Positions 22,545 through 33,488 of a stretch of 64,000 nucleotides of DNA are shown one piece after another. The notes under the pieces are model-generated. The model was not told where the DNA came from. It ran no database searches and was given only the letters and a program-made list of their open reading frames with translations. Each line of letters starts with the position of its first letter. Position 1 is the stretch's first letter. A program made the translations under genes and the position numbers. Origin of the DNA: Anodontia alba (lineage: Eukaryota; Mollusca; Bivalvia; Lucinida; Lucinidae); NCBI GenBank assembly GCA_964016985.1, contig OZ024833.1:60711463-60775462 (forward strand). Reading direction: 5' to 3'.

Positions 22545-22737
22545 ATTACCGTAAATGTCCCAAAATTCTGAACACTTTCTTTCATACATCATGTGCACAA
22601 ATTTTGCTTAAATTCATAGCTTTTTTTAATGTAATTAGTGGAATGGTAAACAGTGTAGACCCTGATCAGGGTTTGCACTGTTTGCACATGCCATTTTCTC
22701 AGAAACTGGTGTACGAAATTTTAGGACATTAACTGTA
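22545..22737. mobile_element. core-palindrome MITE (GTCCYAAAATT ends)
   Basis: Ends AATGTCCCAAAATTCTG and AAATTTTAGGACATTA. A short core GTAGACCCTGATCAGGGTTTG forms the hairpin. It lies about 30 bp upstream of the acceptor of the 22513 exon. Confidence 0.6.
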
Positions 22738-22769
22738 CTACAAAACATTCTAAGACCTTAAAAGGAATG

Positions 22770-22945
22770 AAAGATTTGGTTGATTTTCCACCATTTTTAC
22801 AAGGGGGACAACTTTCATGACTTCCTGTTTACTTTCATGCACACCAAGCTCCTTCTGAAAAGGGGTCTACTCTAAAAGGAAAGAATTTGTTTATAAAGGG
22901 AGCAAATTCTATCTTTTTAGACGGGACCCTTTTTCAGGAGGGGGG
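22770..22945. repeat. dispersed repeat (ACTTCCT...CACCAAGCTCC family)
   Basis: The best-preserved copy of the repeat also seen at 290, 15890 and 56080: CCACCATTTTTACAAGGGG, CACCAAGCTCCTTCTG, GGAGCAAATTCTATC. Confidence 0.5.
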
Positions 22946-22965
22946 CAAAACATTCTAATGAACGA

Positions 22966-23178
22966 TTAACCCTTGTCCTGCTGAACCCAGATATGTCCTG
23001 CCTTTGCAACAGTGTAGATCCAGATCAGATAGCTTCTGAAGAAGCCAACTGATCTGGATCTGCACTTTTTGCCATCAAGTATGCGAATTTATAACCATAA
23101 TCTGGATCAAGTAATCTGACTGGCTGAAAATTAGAAGTGGGTGTGGTATCTTAATTTATTCAGCAGGACAAGGATTAA
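22966..23178. mobile_element. TTAA MITE, family A
   Basis: TTAA at both ends; termini CCCTTGTCCTGCTGAA and TTCAGCAGGACAAGG. Central palindrome near 23040. Confidence 0.8.
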
Positions 23179-23312
23179 AATAAAATAGCATAAGTGAAAA
23201 TACCCAAGGAATACCACAGTCATGAAGCATAACCTTCCCAGGGCATCAAAACAAAGAGCAACTAGAGCAAGTGCCCAGAAGGTTACGAAATACCACCAGC
23301 AGCCGCCATTTC

Positions 23313-23525
23313 TTAACCCTTGTCCTGCTGAATAAATTAAGATGCCATGTCCACTTCTAATTGTCAGCCAATCAAATTTTTGATACAGATTGTTGATATA
23401 AATTCACATACTAAATGGCAAACAGTGCAGATTCAGATCAGTTGGCTTCTTCAGAAGCCAACTGATCTGGATCTACACTGTTTGCAAAGGCAGGGTATAT
23501 CCAGGTTCAGCAGGACAAAAGTTAA
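23313..23525. mobile_element. TTAA MITE, family A
   Basis: TTAA 23313-23316 and 23522-23525, with CCCTTGTCCTGCTGAA and TTCAGCAGGACAAAAG ends. The palindrome GATCAGTTGGCTTCTTCAG is centred near 23450. Confidence 0.8.
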
Positions 23526-23539
23526 ATACAAAATATTTT

Positions 23540-24430
23540 TAAGTCAAGGCAAAATCAATGGACCATGAAATACAGGACACTGACCCACATATAGTTTACA
23601 CGGTCAATCTCAGAGTGCCACTGATCTATCATCCCAAGTGCAACTTTTCTTGAGTAAAGAGTCTTCAAGACAAAGCAAAATCGCTAGACCATAAAATATA
23701 GGTCACTGACCTACATATACTTGAGCAGTCAATCTGATGTGTCACACTGATCCATTATACCAAATATGATGTTAATTCATTAAATAATCTAGAAGGTATT
23801 AAGCAAAATCACTAGACTTTGAAATATATGCCGATTTATATTTACTTTGAGGTCAAAGCTTGGGTCACACTGTGTCATTATCTGTAAATATGACACTTAG
23901 GCATCAAACAGTGGGATATATCAGACAAAATCACTGGGCTATGACATATATGCCACAAAGACCTACACTTACTTTGAGGTAAAATGCTGTGTCATACTGA
24001 CCCATAATCTTAAACTATGATAGTCATACATCAAACTGTCTTCAAGATCTAACATAAAATCACTGGACCATGAAATACAGTTCACAGCAACCTACATTTA
24101 CTTTTAGGTCAACTGTAGAATCATACTGATTCATAATACCAAATGATGTTCATATATCAAATAACATTCAAGATTATAAGTCAAAATCACTGGACCATGA
24201 AATATAGATCAAGGTGACCTACATTTATTATGATGGTAATCAAGGTGTCAAACAGAACCAATATTCCAAGTATCCCATTAATCCATTAAATAAATTGCTG
24301 GAGCATAAAATTAGGTCACAATGACCTAGACCTTATTACACTGAATGTTGTGATAAACATGTACCCCTGATGCCCAGCCTTCTTTATTAAATTAAGAAGT
24401 TGTTTACAAGTATAAACAAACTGCAATATA
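23540..24430. repeat. degenerate about 126-bp tandem repeat
   Basis: CAAAATC.CT.GACCATGAAAT recurs at about 23549, 23677, 23803, 23926, 24053 and 24181, each followed by CACTGACCTACAT-like and TACTGATCCATAAT-like blocks. Confidence 0.75.
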
Positions 24431-24902
24431 CTACTTTATTGAGGCGTCCTACATTTTGACCTCTAGCCCCGCCACAGGAACCCCCATACCAAATAGTTTC
24501 TGATAAGTGGCTGTAGAGATATACGTAATAAAAAAACTTCATAGTAAAACTTGGTTATAGCCGGTGTGAACAGATGAAATCACGGATTGACGGAAGGACG
24601 GATGGAACCCACGAAAACTACATACCCCTTCGGCATCCTTGGTATGCCAGGGGTTATAATAAGGAAAAAACAATGACCAAAACAAATGCCACAGAAGAAA
24701 CCACTGATGCATAAAGAACTGGCTTGGAATGGCTGGTAGGAAACTACTTGTGGAGGACTGCCTTGGAACAGTCAGTAGAAAAGCTACCTGTGTGGGGGTG
24801 GGGGGGGGGCATAAAACCTCATCCATTTGACTACCTGGTGAAGTGTCTATCAAGGGTGTTTGCTGAATGGTAAACAATACAGATCTTAATCAAACTGCTC
24901 TT

Positions 24903-25118
24903 TTAACCTTTAAAGTGCCAATAACAACTAAAGCAGACGACAATTTTGATTTTTTTTTTTTATTTTCAGAAGAAAACAAGTTTTGACATTTCATGTGAAT
25001 CGTCTGCTGCAGATGATTCGCATGAAATCTATATCAAGATCTGTTTTCTCTGAAAAATAAAATTTAAAAATTTTAGAATGGTATGTGCTACAAATTTTGC
25101 TTGCCACTTTAAGGGTTG
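24903..25118. mobile_element. TTAA MITE, family B
   Basis: Left TTAACCTTTAAAGTGCCAAT; right GCCACTTTAAGGGTTGAT, with the last duplication decayed. The arms carry AAGCAGACGACAATTTTG and GACATTTCATGTGAATCGTC. Confidence 0.65.
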
Positions 25119-25298
25119 ATATGGATCAACATTGTTTATTCAGTAATTTAGTTACCCCATTTACACAAAATTTGGACAAATAGGTCATTGTTAAAAGTGT
25201 AGACCCAGATCAGAATGATTCCAGAGAAATGCTTTTTGGAGGTGAGGACGAGTTATTTTCAGAAAGCAATTTGTCTTTTGGCCTTTGACAGCATGTAT

Positions 25299-26112
25299 GG
25301 GAAATGTCCTAAAATTTCATACACCAAAGTTTCTGACAAAAATGCATATGCGAACAGCGGACCCAGATTGGAGCAGTCTGATCAGGATCTACACTGTTTG
25401 TCATTCCACTAAGTATTTTTAGAAACAACTGCATCAGAAAGCATAATTTAGGCTAAATTGATTGATTGATTGTGTTGGGGTTTAACGACACATCAACCCT
25501 TGAGGGTCATTTTGTGTCGTCTCCCAGAGAAAGGGAGAAAAGAGACAGAAGAGAGAGTAGAGGAGATGAAAGAGAGGGACAGGGAAGAAAGAAGAACAGG
25601 AATGCAAGTGAAGAAACAGAAGAAATAAAAACATTCCCCCTCTACCCTTACCCACTACAAGGATAGCAGGTTTTTGATTGTGTTGGGGTTTAACGACACG
25701 TCAACCCTTGAGGGTCATTTTGTGTCGTCTCCCAGAGAAAGGGAGAATAGAGATAGAAGAGAGAGTAGAGGGGATGAAAGAGATGGACAGGGAAGAAAGA
25801 GGAACAGGAATGAAAGTGAAGAAACAGAAGAAATGAAAACATTCCCCCTCTACCCTTACCAACTACAAGGATAGCAGGCCTTGCCCAACTGTAAGCCAAT
25901 ATCAGCTGGACGCCCCAGTGATGTAAGATACACAGCACCTTCGCACCACCCGACCATCCCTAAAGGATAGCAGGCCTTGACCAACTGTAAGCCAATATCA
26001 GTTGGACGCCCCGGTGATGTAAGATACACAGCACCTTCGCACCACTCGACCACCCCGAATTTAGGCTAAAAAGTAAGGAACTAAGTGTTCAAAATTTTAG
26101 GACTTTTACGGT
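25299..26112. mobile_element. core-palindrome MITE split by a retroposon
   Basis: Left AAATGTCCTAAAATTTCA and right TTCAAAATTTTAGGACTTT match the ends seen at 18911 and 22545. The core CCAGATTGGAGCAGTCTGATC is at about 25360. The retroposon 25458-26057 interrupts it. Confidence 0.55.
25458..26057 (-). mobile_element. retroposon with 13-bp TSD and internal duplications
   Basis: The exact duplication AATTTAGGCTAAA flanks it at 25445-25457 and 26058-26070. On the minus strand the 3' end is TTAAACCCCAACACAATCAA with CAAT repeats. About 208 bp (GGGGTTTAACGACAC...CTACAAGGATAGCAGG) is present twice in tandem (about 25465 and 25673). A second 90-bp block (AACTGTAAGCCAATATCAG) is also doubled (about 25889 and 25982). 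A SINE-like origin is inferred from the tail; the two open frames are products of the duplicated segment. Confidence 0.7.
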
Positions 26113-26339
26113 TGTGAGAAATGTTACATGTATAGCTATACATTTCTGTTCATTTTTTTTTACAATCTTTTCCCCAACCTAATCCAATTTTGGGGTTTCA
26201 GAAAGCATAATTTCTTAGGTTGTTCAGCTGCTGTCACAACAGTAGAGAATTTCACTATTCCCACTCCGACACAGCAGGCTCTCTGTTCCTACCGGAGGTG
26301 CTGAAGCAGGTTGATTTCGGAGGTTTCAAGCTGATCAAA

Positions 26340-26650
26340 TTACAGTATGTTCACTACTTTTTCAGAAAGACAGGCCTGAGCAAACAGTGTAGACCAGGCC
26401 CTGAGGTTATAAAACTTTTTTCATGCTCAACTCTGCTGAGCTATTGTTGGCTAACTATTGTTGGCATTTTCATATTTATTAGCAGAGAAAATTTCATGCT
26501 CAGCTGAAAAGTTTTATAACCTCGGGGCCTGCAGATCAGCTGCCACAAAATGCAGTGTCTGATCAGAGTCTACACTGTTTGGTCAAACCCCCTTTGATTC
26601 AAAATTTCATTTTCATGGGAAATTTTAGATAAATCTGGAATACCGTATTT
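26340..26650. mobile_element. family E MITE split by another MITE
   Basis: Left GAGCAAACAGTGTAGACCAG and right GAGTCTACACTGTTTGGTC are the two arms. The element 26395-26531 lies between them. Confidence 0.55.
26395..26531. mobile_element. MITE family H (CAGGCCCYGAGGTTATAAAA)
   Basis: Ends CAGGCCCTGAGGTTATAAAA and, inverted, CAGGCCCCGAGGTTATAAAA. The interior contains TATTTATTAGCAGAGAAA. A second, larger copy is at 34216. Confidence 0.75.
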
Positions 26651-27255
26651 ACCCTAATTATTCACACCCTTGCTCTTTACCATGTACTTCTCTTCAACAA
26701 GTCCATTTTACTGCCTGTGAATGTGTGTCAAATTGCTGAATGAGCGTCAGTGTACCTGATCGGACGCCGCGTCCTGCGCCGTAGAACGCGGCGTCTGATC
26801 TGGGTCTACATTGTTTACTAAGGTCTGTCTGTCCGACTACATAAAGTCGAACCCCCTCAGAAATCATCCTGGTTCCGCCCTGAGGCTAGCTATAATTAAT
26901 TGTTCTAAACCTACAATTTTCTGAAAAATACTGACCGGAACGGACTGCGACTGTTTTCAGACGACAATTTTTCAACTGAATCGCGCGCTTGATGCGCTTG
27001 CACGAAATATACGTGCAATGTATGTGACCGCTTACGCCCAAAACAAATGGACCATATTGTAAAAACAGGACTACCTAACTCCCAATGCGCAGAATTTCGT
27101 CTAGATCATTATCATTATAAACCAACCACAACTGCATTGATCAGAATAATCAGAATCAGAATATTTTACTTGCGACACATCAAAAGACATTCATTCACCA
27201 AAGCCAACGATTGCGAAGACAAGTCTTTAGATCTCACAAGTGAACGAAAATCTAG
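26650..27255. other. repeat-poor, relatively CpG-rich segment
   Basis: It contains a CG-rich hairpin (GGACGCCGCGTCC and AACGCGGCGTCTGATC near 26762-26800), otherwise unique-looking DNA. Compared with its surroundings it could be regulatory for the minus-strand gene, but no promoter element decides this. Confidence 0.25.
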
Positions 27256-28300
27256 CGGCATATAGTCCTCAGAACTTTCAGCAGATGATATTATAGATAC
27301 AAGGAGTGCATTCCAATCCAAATGGTGTATTGGAAGAAACTGTACTTGTAAATGACAGTTCTAGCATATGACACTTGAAATGTCATTGGATGCTGATTCC
27401 TATTGCGCCTGTTTTTGTGGTTGAAGGACATCAGAAGGTATACTAGATCTACCTTTCAGACTTTTGAATAGCCAGATAAGTTTACTACCCTCGCGTCTCT
27501 TGTGAAGAGACTCCCACCCTGTCTATTCACGAATGCTAGTCATACTTCCAGTTCAAAATTGTAGTTACCAGTCACAAACCTAGCTGCACGATTCTGAACC
27601 TTTTCCACTTCTTCCTGGACAACTATTCCATGTGGGTCCCAATCAGGGCTAACATACTCCAGGATTGGTCGCACCAAACCCCTTGTATGCCATTTCCTTG
27701 ACATTTGGGAGCATGACGATAGGATAGAAACCAAGTGTTCTGATGCTCACATGAGTATTCCATTTCGAATTCTTAGATTATCCTCGAGGACTGTTCCCTC
27801 TAAAGAGTAAACTGCATTGATCTTTTTGCTGCAACATGTTACATTTCACAGGCTGAAATCTCAATACCCATTTCCTGGCCCATTCGCCCTGTTGAACAAT
27901 ATCCTTTTGGAGTTTCGATGTGTCTTCAGTGCTTTCAATCTGACGATAGCAGACACAGTCATCAGCAAACACGAATCTCACATTCTGTTCCAACCATGAT
28001 GCCATTTAAATACAAGGAAAACAACAGGCCATGCGGCACACCAGACAAAACAGGTGTCCATTGAGATTTTGCACCACTGTTGCCTATTGCACAGAATTGA
28101 ATCAATCCATACTAAAGTTTTTTCCACTTATGCCATATCCATGGAGTTTGCATTTCAGAAGCTCGTAAGGAGGGGTGACAAAGGTCTTCTCGAAGTTCAA
28201 CATGAATGTATCTACTTGACTTCCTGAATCCAAAGTTTTAGCCCAGTCATTTATTACTGTGATCAACTGAGTTTCACAGCTACGATTCTTCTAGCCTAGC
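27255..28300 (-). pseudogene. non-LTR retrotransposon RT fragment (LINE A)
   Basis: Minus-strand translation across frames gives the order expected of a LINE reverse transcriptase C-terminal half. It begins with a TQLITVINDWAK and LHGYGISG segment (about 28130-28280). Next are a degraded SGVPHG motif, FADDC as the catalytic site (27940-27960), and LVRPILEYVSPDWDP plus VQNRAARFVTGNY (about 27560-27690). The tail has RREGSKLIWLFKSLKG and the final YKYSFF-like end. Frameshifts and stops break it, and the first catalytic Asp region reads NFEKTF instead of the usual D-F-S/R-K-A-F. Jockey/CR1-like by motif layout; the clade is not resolved. It is dead. Confidence 0.8.
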
Positions 28301-28850
28301 TACTAGGCCAATATATAAGTATGTTTGTCACTTTTTGTTTACTTATTATTATTTTTTTTCATTTACATTCTACTTTTTGATTCAATGTTTAGCTAGTCTA
28401 TGGGTGAACTTTTCTTCTGTGGTTGTCTCTGAAATATATTAGAAATCCAGACTATATTATCTATAGATTAGCCACAGAGCTCAATAAGCCAAAATATATA
28501 TATGTATATTTCTAAGCCTTGGGCAAGGCTACGGTTCTTCCTGAAAGCATGTTTCCTGTCTAATAGAAGTTTGTGCAGCAGACGACATTTTGATGTGTTT
28601 ACTTTTCAAAGAAAAAAAACTTTGGCAATTCATGTGAATCGTATGCCGTAACTGTTGAAACATTAGGAACATTTTGATTATTATTATTATTATTATTATT
28701 ATCGCATACGGATCTAGCCAATGTGCTTTCCCGTATGAAGCTGGTAACTATTGCACGGCCCGCAGAAAGTCGACCTAACGACCGTAAGGATGACTTTGGG
28801 AGTGTGCCCTATAACCGACTTGTGAGTCCGTCCGTCCATGATAAGGTAGT
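28300..28850. other. unassigned AT-rich DNA with (TTA)n
   Basis: A (TTA)n run at 28679-28702 and a family B-like arm (GCAGCAGACGACATTTTGAT) at about 28575. No gene seen. Confidence 0.35.
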
Positions 28851-29594
28851 AAAATGGCCATAACTTTTGAAGCGCTAAGAATATGTTTACAATTTTTCGT
28901 ACACATATTGATACCGGCAAGATCTAGCAAACTGGCTTGAAAATTCCGTTTTTCTTTGTCCGAGGCAAAATTGCGGCCAAAAATGTGAAAATCTGCAAAC
29001 GGCCGTAGGTTTTTACTATATGGAATAGTTTGATAAAATTTTGCAAGTATACACATTAATAGTAACAAGATTTAGCCAAAGTAATTGCCAAATGCAATTT
29101 TATTGAGCGAGGCAAAGCCAAGGTCATTTTTTTTTTCTGTAGCCAGTAAGTGAAATGGACATAACGCTTCAACCATTAGGAACAGATTGATGATTGTCTG
29201 CACAGGGATTGACACCGATAAGCTCTAGTCAATGAGCTTGTAAAAGATGCGTAACGCACGAACAGGGCCCTTATGCATTTGCGGACAACGCAGCCCTGAT
29301 CAGGGTCTTCGTTGCCCGCTTACAGAATCAATGTATCCTGTAGAATATGTTGATTTAAAAGAGAATGTTCAGCTCAGACTGCACGGATGCGCGCGCTCAT
29401 CTGGACCTTCGTTGTTCGCATATGGCATAAGGGCCTTTTTACCAAGTTGCGCATCAAATGTTGTTTTTCATTGCCGAGGGTAACCGACACCATAAATGTG
29501 ACAATATGAAAGTAACCGTAAGTCTTGAACCGTATGCGATATTTTTAAAAAAGCATAACCGTTCATACTGACAATATATAACCGAACGTTTTTG

Positions 29595-29637
<43 letters not shown>

Positions 29638-29830
29638 CGAGGCAACGCCTAGGTCAAAATATGTTTATGTAGTCAGTTTGTGGAAATGACCGTAACTGTT
29701 GGATCCTTTGGAGTAGGTTGATTATTTTTCGTATATGGATTGGTATTGACAAAATCTAGTGAATCCAAAAATGCCATTTTATAATTACCGAGGCAAAACC
29801 GAGGTAAAAAAACATGAAAATAAAACGACA
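28850..29830. repeat. degenerate about 150-bp tandem repeat
   Basis: Successive units share GGCCATAAC/CCGTAAC, a TTTTCGTACACATATTGAT-like stretch, AAGATCTAGC and CCGAGGCAAA. Units start near 28853, 28994, 29140, 29507 and 29670. The third unit is split by the element at 29258. A 40-bp (TTA)n run lies at 29596-29635. Confidence 0.65.
29258..29444. mobile_element. MITE with AGGGCCCTTATGC ends
   Basis: Left AGGGCCCTTATGCATTTGCG and right CGCATATGGCATAAGGGCC are inverted repeats, both flanked internally by the GACAACG/CGTTGTTCG pair. It interrupts a unit of the surrounding tandem repeat. Confidence 0.65.
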
Positions 29831-30344
29831 CGCCACACAAAACGGGTTATGCACTGCTACCTATGGTTGATTCGTGTAAAGACATTTTTGTTAAAAGTTT
29901 TATGTACATGATTTAGTCTCATTTGTTTGACACTTAGTTTCATCTTTCAGCTTTACCAGTCCAATCAGTTCTGTACGGTAAATAGACGCCCAAGAAAATT
30001 ATAGGGTCATTGCACTGATATCTGAATATGCTGGGCACTCCATACACCTCAGAAAATATTGCGTATCACATGGAGTGAATTTCAGATTGTTTTTGTTAAG
30101 TCACTCTTAAGGAGGTAAACTGGCATATATATCATTGCGATGATGATGATGATGATGATGATGACGATGATTTGCTGAGTTGTATTAATGAAAGTGGGAA
30201 ACCAGCCCGGAATAAGTCCAGGTCTGGGCTGCTTACTATGTCAGATGGTAGATTGTTACAAAGTCTGGCAATTCTAGGGTAGGAGTTTTTGTAGGCGTTA
30301 ATTCTGGAGTTGGGTGTAAGATGGTGGGTTGATTCTTAGGTGAC

Positions 30345-30455
30345 TACCCAGCTAGCATTCTACGTAAATCTACATCGGGCCGTCATCGGCCCGTCAGCTA
30401 CCCTGACGGGCCGATGACGGCCCGATATAGATTTACGTAGAATGCTGACTGGGTA
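30345..30455. mobile_element. long palindrome element, copy 1
   Basis: Arms CCCAGCTAGCATTCTACG and CGTAGAATGCTGACTGGG extend inward through AAATCTACATCGGGCCGTCA to a loop at GTCAGCTACCCTGAC. The arms are about 50 bp and nearly perfect. Confidence 0.85.
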
Positions 30456-30597
30456 TTGTGTATTTTGTACAGCATGACAGGGATGCGATCATGGCTATGG
30501 TTATGTTCCTGCAGCTTTCGAGGCTTTGATAGTTGGGGTAGGGGACGTGGGGGACCAGACTGAGGAATACTGTAGCAAGGGTCGGACATATGTTTTC

Positions 30598-30706
30598 CCA
30601 GTCAGCATTCTACGTAAATCTATATCGGGCCGCCATCGGCCCGTCAGGGTAGCTGACGGGCCGATGACGGCCCGATGTAGATTTACGTAGCGGAATGTTA
30701 GCTGGG
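30598..30706. mobile_element. long palindrome element, copy 2 (inverted)
   Basis: Same sequence as copy 1 but with the loop reading GTCAGGGTAGCTGAC, that is, the opposite orientation. Both lie inside LINE B. Confidence 0.85.
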
Positions 30707-31439
30707 TTGTAGGCTGTTTCCTTTATTTTTATTTTGTTTGTTCTTATGTTACCTTAAATAAATTTGAGGGCACTGTTTGCTTTCGCTGGGATCTGACAAA
30801 TGTGTTTGCTCCAAGAAAGATCGTTTGATATATTGACTCCAAGATACTGTGCATTTTTGGTTGTCTGAAGAATTATGCTATGGAGGGTGCATTCAAAAAA
30901 GTGTTGTTTTTTTTTTCCTGTTTTGACATTCTTATTACCTCACATTTAAATGTCAGGGTTGAAAGATATTGGCCATTCAGATTCCCATTTTTCGACTTTT
31001 TTGAGGTCCGTTAGAGTGGATTGATAGTCGGTTTGATTAGTAAAGGATAGGTACATGATAGTATTATCAGCGAATAATCTGAAACTGCTTTGTGTACTTT
31101 CGGGTATGTCATTAATATACACGCGGAAAAGACATGGAGCTAGGATAGAACCTTGGGACACGCCTTACAAGACTGGACAAGCATCTCACTGCTCACTTTA
31201 CAGATCGACGCATTTGGATCTACCTGAAAGGAACGACTGGATCCATGTGATTACCAGGTCTATGAAGTTTCAGCAAGCGTCTTTGATGATCAACTTTACA
31301 AAAAGCCTTGCTGAAATGCATGACTATGACATCAGTCTAACCACCCTCATTGAAATTGTTAAACAGGTCCTGCGTAAACTTGATTAACTGTTTCGCAGCT
31401 TAAGCGTTTGCAAAAGCCGTGCTGATTTTTTGAAAGTGT

Positions 31440-32120
31440 AGGTTGGTGAATATTGCCCTCAAATAGAAACATCAAAGCATGCGAGAGAGAATATTTAGGA
31501 ACATAAGTACAATAAACCTTTAATTAAAAAGCTATAAATATTTTGCGTCATTCTCAAAACAGGCATTTTAATTATCGAAAATTCAGATCCTGCATGCATA
31601 AACAGAGTGACATATTTTGGCTTAACATCATTGCCCTAAGATGTAATCAAAAGCAACGTCATGTAACGGTAACACTCGAACGCATCCGAGTAAGTATGCA
31701 ATACCAAGTAAGCGTGTTGATATATCGAGAAATACCGGCACGTTTTTTCCTCGGATTTTATCGCATTTTCTTAATAATCCAAGATTTATGGCTGTATAAT
31801 AGAACATATTTTAATCAACTAAGTAATTGTTGTTCTAATATGTGCCAAACAGCCTGAATCATACCAATGCAACGTTTGGCACAATTTCTATACGGTTTTA
31901 CCCCTGACTGTTATACGAGGGCTAATACTAAGTTACAAGGATTTATGGGATACAAACCGAAAGGTTTAGGAGGGCCAATATTTTACGGTATCAACTGGGC
32001 CAATATTTTATGGTATTAACCAGTCGATGAGACTTTAAACACAGCGATACTTCTTCTGTTTGGTGCTTAGAGTACATAAAAAGTTGATTAATAAAAATGT
32101 CTTGAAACGGATGTTTTTTC
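31440..32120. other. unassigned segment
   Basis: No repeat family seen elsewhere in the window and no frame with domain features. GGGCCAATATTTTA is repeated at 31972 and 32002. Confidence 0.3.
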
Positions 32121-32123
32121 ATT

Positions 32124-32243
32124 GGCCTGTTACAGGACTGGCTTGGCCTTCGGATGGCTGTATTGGCCCGAGGATTCGCCTCGGACCAATACAGCAATCA
32201 TCAGGCCAATAATACTGCCTTATGACCTGTAACAGGGCCAATA
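32124..32243. mobile_element. imperfect palindromic element
   Basis: ATTGGCCTGTTACAGG at the left faces CCTGTAACAGGGCCAAT at the right. The inner stem CTGTATTGGCCCGAGG/CCTCGGACCAATACAG is strong. Confidence 0.6.
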
Positions 32244-32373
32244 TGAAAACACCCATTTAATAGCATTATTCTGTATAGATATACAATGAACCCTCATTAC
32301 AACGACAGCATTTGTTCCCAAAGATGTTGCCACTGAAATGAATTTGCTGTTGTAAAGAATCCTTAATGGACAT

Positions 32374-32481
32374 CCCAGCAGACACACAACGTTGAAACAA
32401 CGTCGATTCAACGTTGACTCAACGTCTTGATGTTGAATCAACGTTGAATCGACGTTGTTTCAACGTTGTGTGACCGCTGGG
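32374..32481. mobile_element. CCCAGC palindrome (AACGTTGAAACAACG)
   Basis: About 53-bp arms: CCCAGCAGACACACAACG, TTGAAACAACGTCGATTC and the complement. A short relative is at 38184-38236. Confidence 0.85.
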
Positions 32482-32502
32482 CATAATGATATGTACGAAA
32501 GG

Positions 32503-32804
32503 CGCCGGCCTCGGTGGCTCAGTTGGATGCGCCGTCCGACTGGAGACCAGGAGGTCGCGGGTTCAACCCACGCCGAGGTCGGCAACATTCTTTCGTGGAG
32601 ATTGATCATGAAATATTTTCTACGGTCATTCTCTCTCTTCCGCTGATTCAAGAAGGGCAGTTGTCAGTTTCTGGCGAAAGAATGTGCACAATACTGGTTA
32701 ACCGCTTAGAGGACTAAACCTGCCCAGTAAATGTGTGGTTAAGTAAACTGACCGCGCTCGACATGACCCTGTCGGCCGTAAAACCTCAACACAAACACAA
32801 ACAA
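32503..32804 (+). mobile_element. full-length tRNA-derived SINE
   Basis: GCCGGCCTCGGTGGCTCAG head, A and B boxes intact (GGTTCAACCC near 32560), CAACACAAACACAAACAAA tail. The target duplication is ATGTACGAAAGG (32491-32502) / ATGTACAAAAGG (32805-32816), one mismatch. Confidence 0.9.
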
Positions 32805-33261
32805 ATGTACAAAAGGCCTTGTTTTATTCTTATTTCCTCATAGAACATAATATTTTAGATATATTTGTTTGAATCGCCTCACTGATGAGATTCTAACAAA
32901 TATCCAGAACATATGTTTCTTGAAGTTTTAATGCAATATTCTTGTTTAATTTCTCATTTACTGTCACCTCTTGAGCGAAGGTTTCATGACATTATAATTG
33001 TCATTATAACGAATGTTGTCGTTGTATCGAGTGTCGGTATAAAGAGCGTTGACTGTATACGTTTTAACCAAGATGATGATGCAAAATCAAAATGACACTG
33101 AATAATGAAATTACACATTTTCTCAAAGCAGTTATCTTTATCTATATCTGGAATTAAATTTTGCAAGTAATGCTAAGATATTAAGCCTTGCGTAATTTCC
33201 TTGTGTGCATTCAGCTTTCCAAAGATGCAGAGGAAGCTTGCTATTCACTATTGACACGTAA

Positions 33262-33474
33262 TTAACCCTTCTCTTGCTAAACACGACATGCCTTGTCTTA
33301 GCAAACAGTGTAGATCCAGATCAGTTGGCTTCTGAAGAAGCCAACTGATCTGAATCTACACTGTTTGTCATTCAGTATGTGAATTTATATCAATACTCTG
33401 GATCAAGTAATCTGATTGGCGGAAAATTAGAAAAGGGTGTGACAACTTAATTTATTAAGCAGGACAAGGGTTAA
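33262..33474. mobile_element. TTAA MITE, family A
   Basis: TTAA at 33262-33265 and 33471-33474. Ends CCCTTCTCTTGCTAAA and AGCAGGACAAGGG. Palindrome centred near 33333. Confidence 0.75.
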
Positions 33475-33488
33475 TAATGAGCAGTCAC

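Larger units (their letters stand above)
23240..24665. mobile_element. composite element with about 126-bp minisatellite
   Basis: The left motif AACTAGAGCAAGTGCCCAG matches the element at 6775. The right end is the hairpin ACCCCTTCGGCAT/GGTATGCCAGGGGT. A family A MITE (23313-23525) is inserted near the left end. The interior is the array at 23540. Confidence 0.5.
30130..31440 (-). pseudogene. non-LTR retrotransposon RT fragment (LINE B)
   Basis: From high to low coordinates the minus strand reads TQDLFNNFNEGG and HFSKAFCKVDHQ (31280-31370), then a broken fingers/palm segment ending SQGSILAPCLFRVYINDI (31100-31165). FADNTIMYL follows as a degraded F/Y-A-D-D site (about 31060), then AQYLGVNISNDLSWSKHI (about 30790-30860). 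NNLPSDIVSSPDLDLFRAG (about 30190-30250) closes the C-terminus before a (GAT)n tract. The second catalytic Asp is Asn. Stops, frameshifts and two inserted palindromes (30345, 30598) inactivate it. It has the same layout as LINE A but is not its continuation. Confidence 0.8.
32284..33055. mobile_element. pogo/Tigger-like non-autonomous transposon with nested insertions
   Basis: It is flanked by TA. Left CAATGAACCCTCATTACAAC and right (inverted) CAGTCAACGCTCTTTATACC, then both continue ACGACARCATT. Nested inside are the palindrome 32374-32481 and the SINE 32503-32804. No transposase remains. Confidence 0.5.

Noticed and set aside
26220..26350. Plus-strand exon (HYSHSDTAGSLFLPEVLKQV)
   Set aside because: The composition looks coding, but no clear splice pair or partner exon was found and the frame runs into a MITE.
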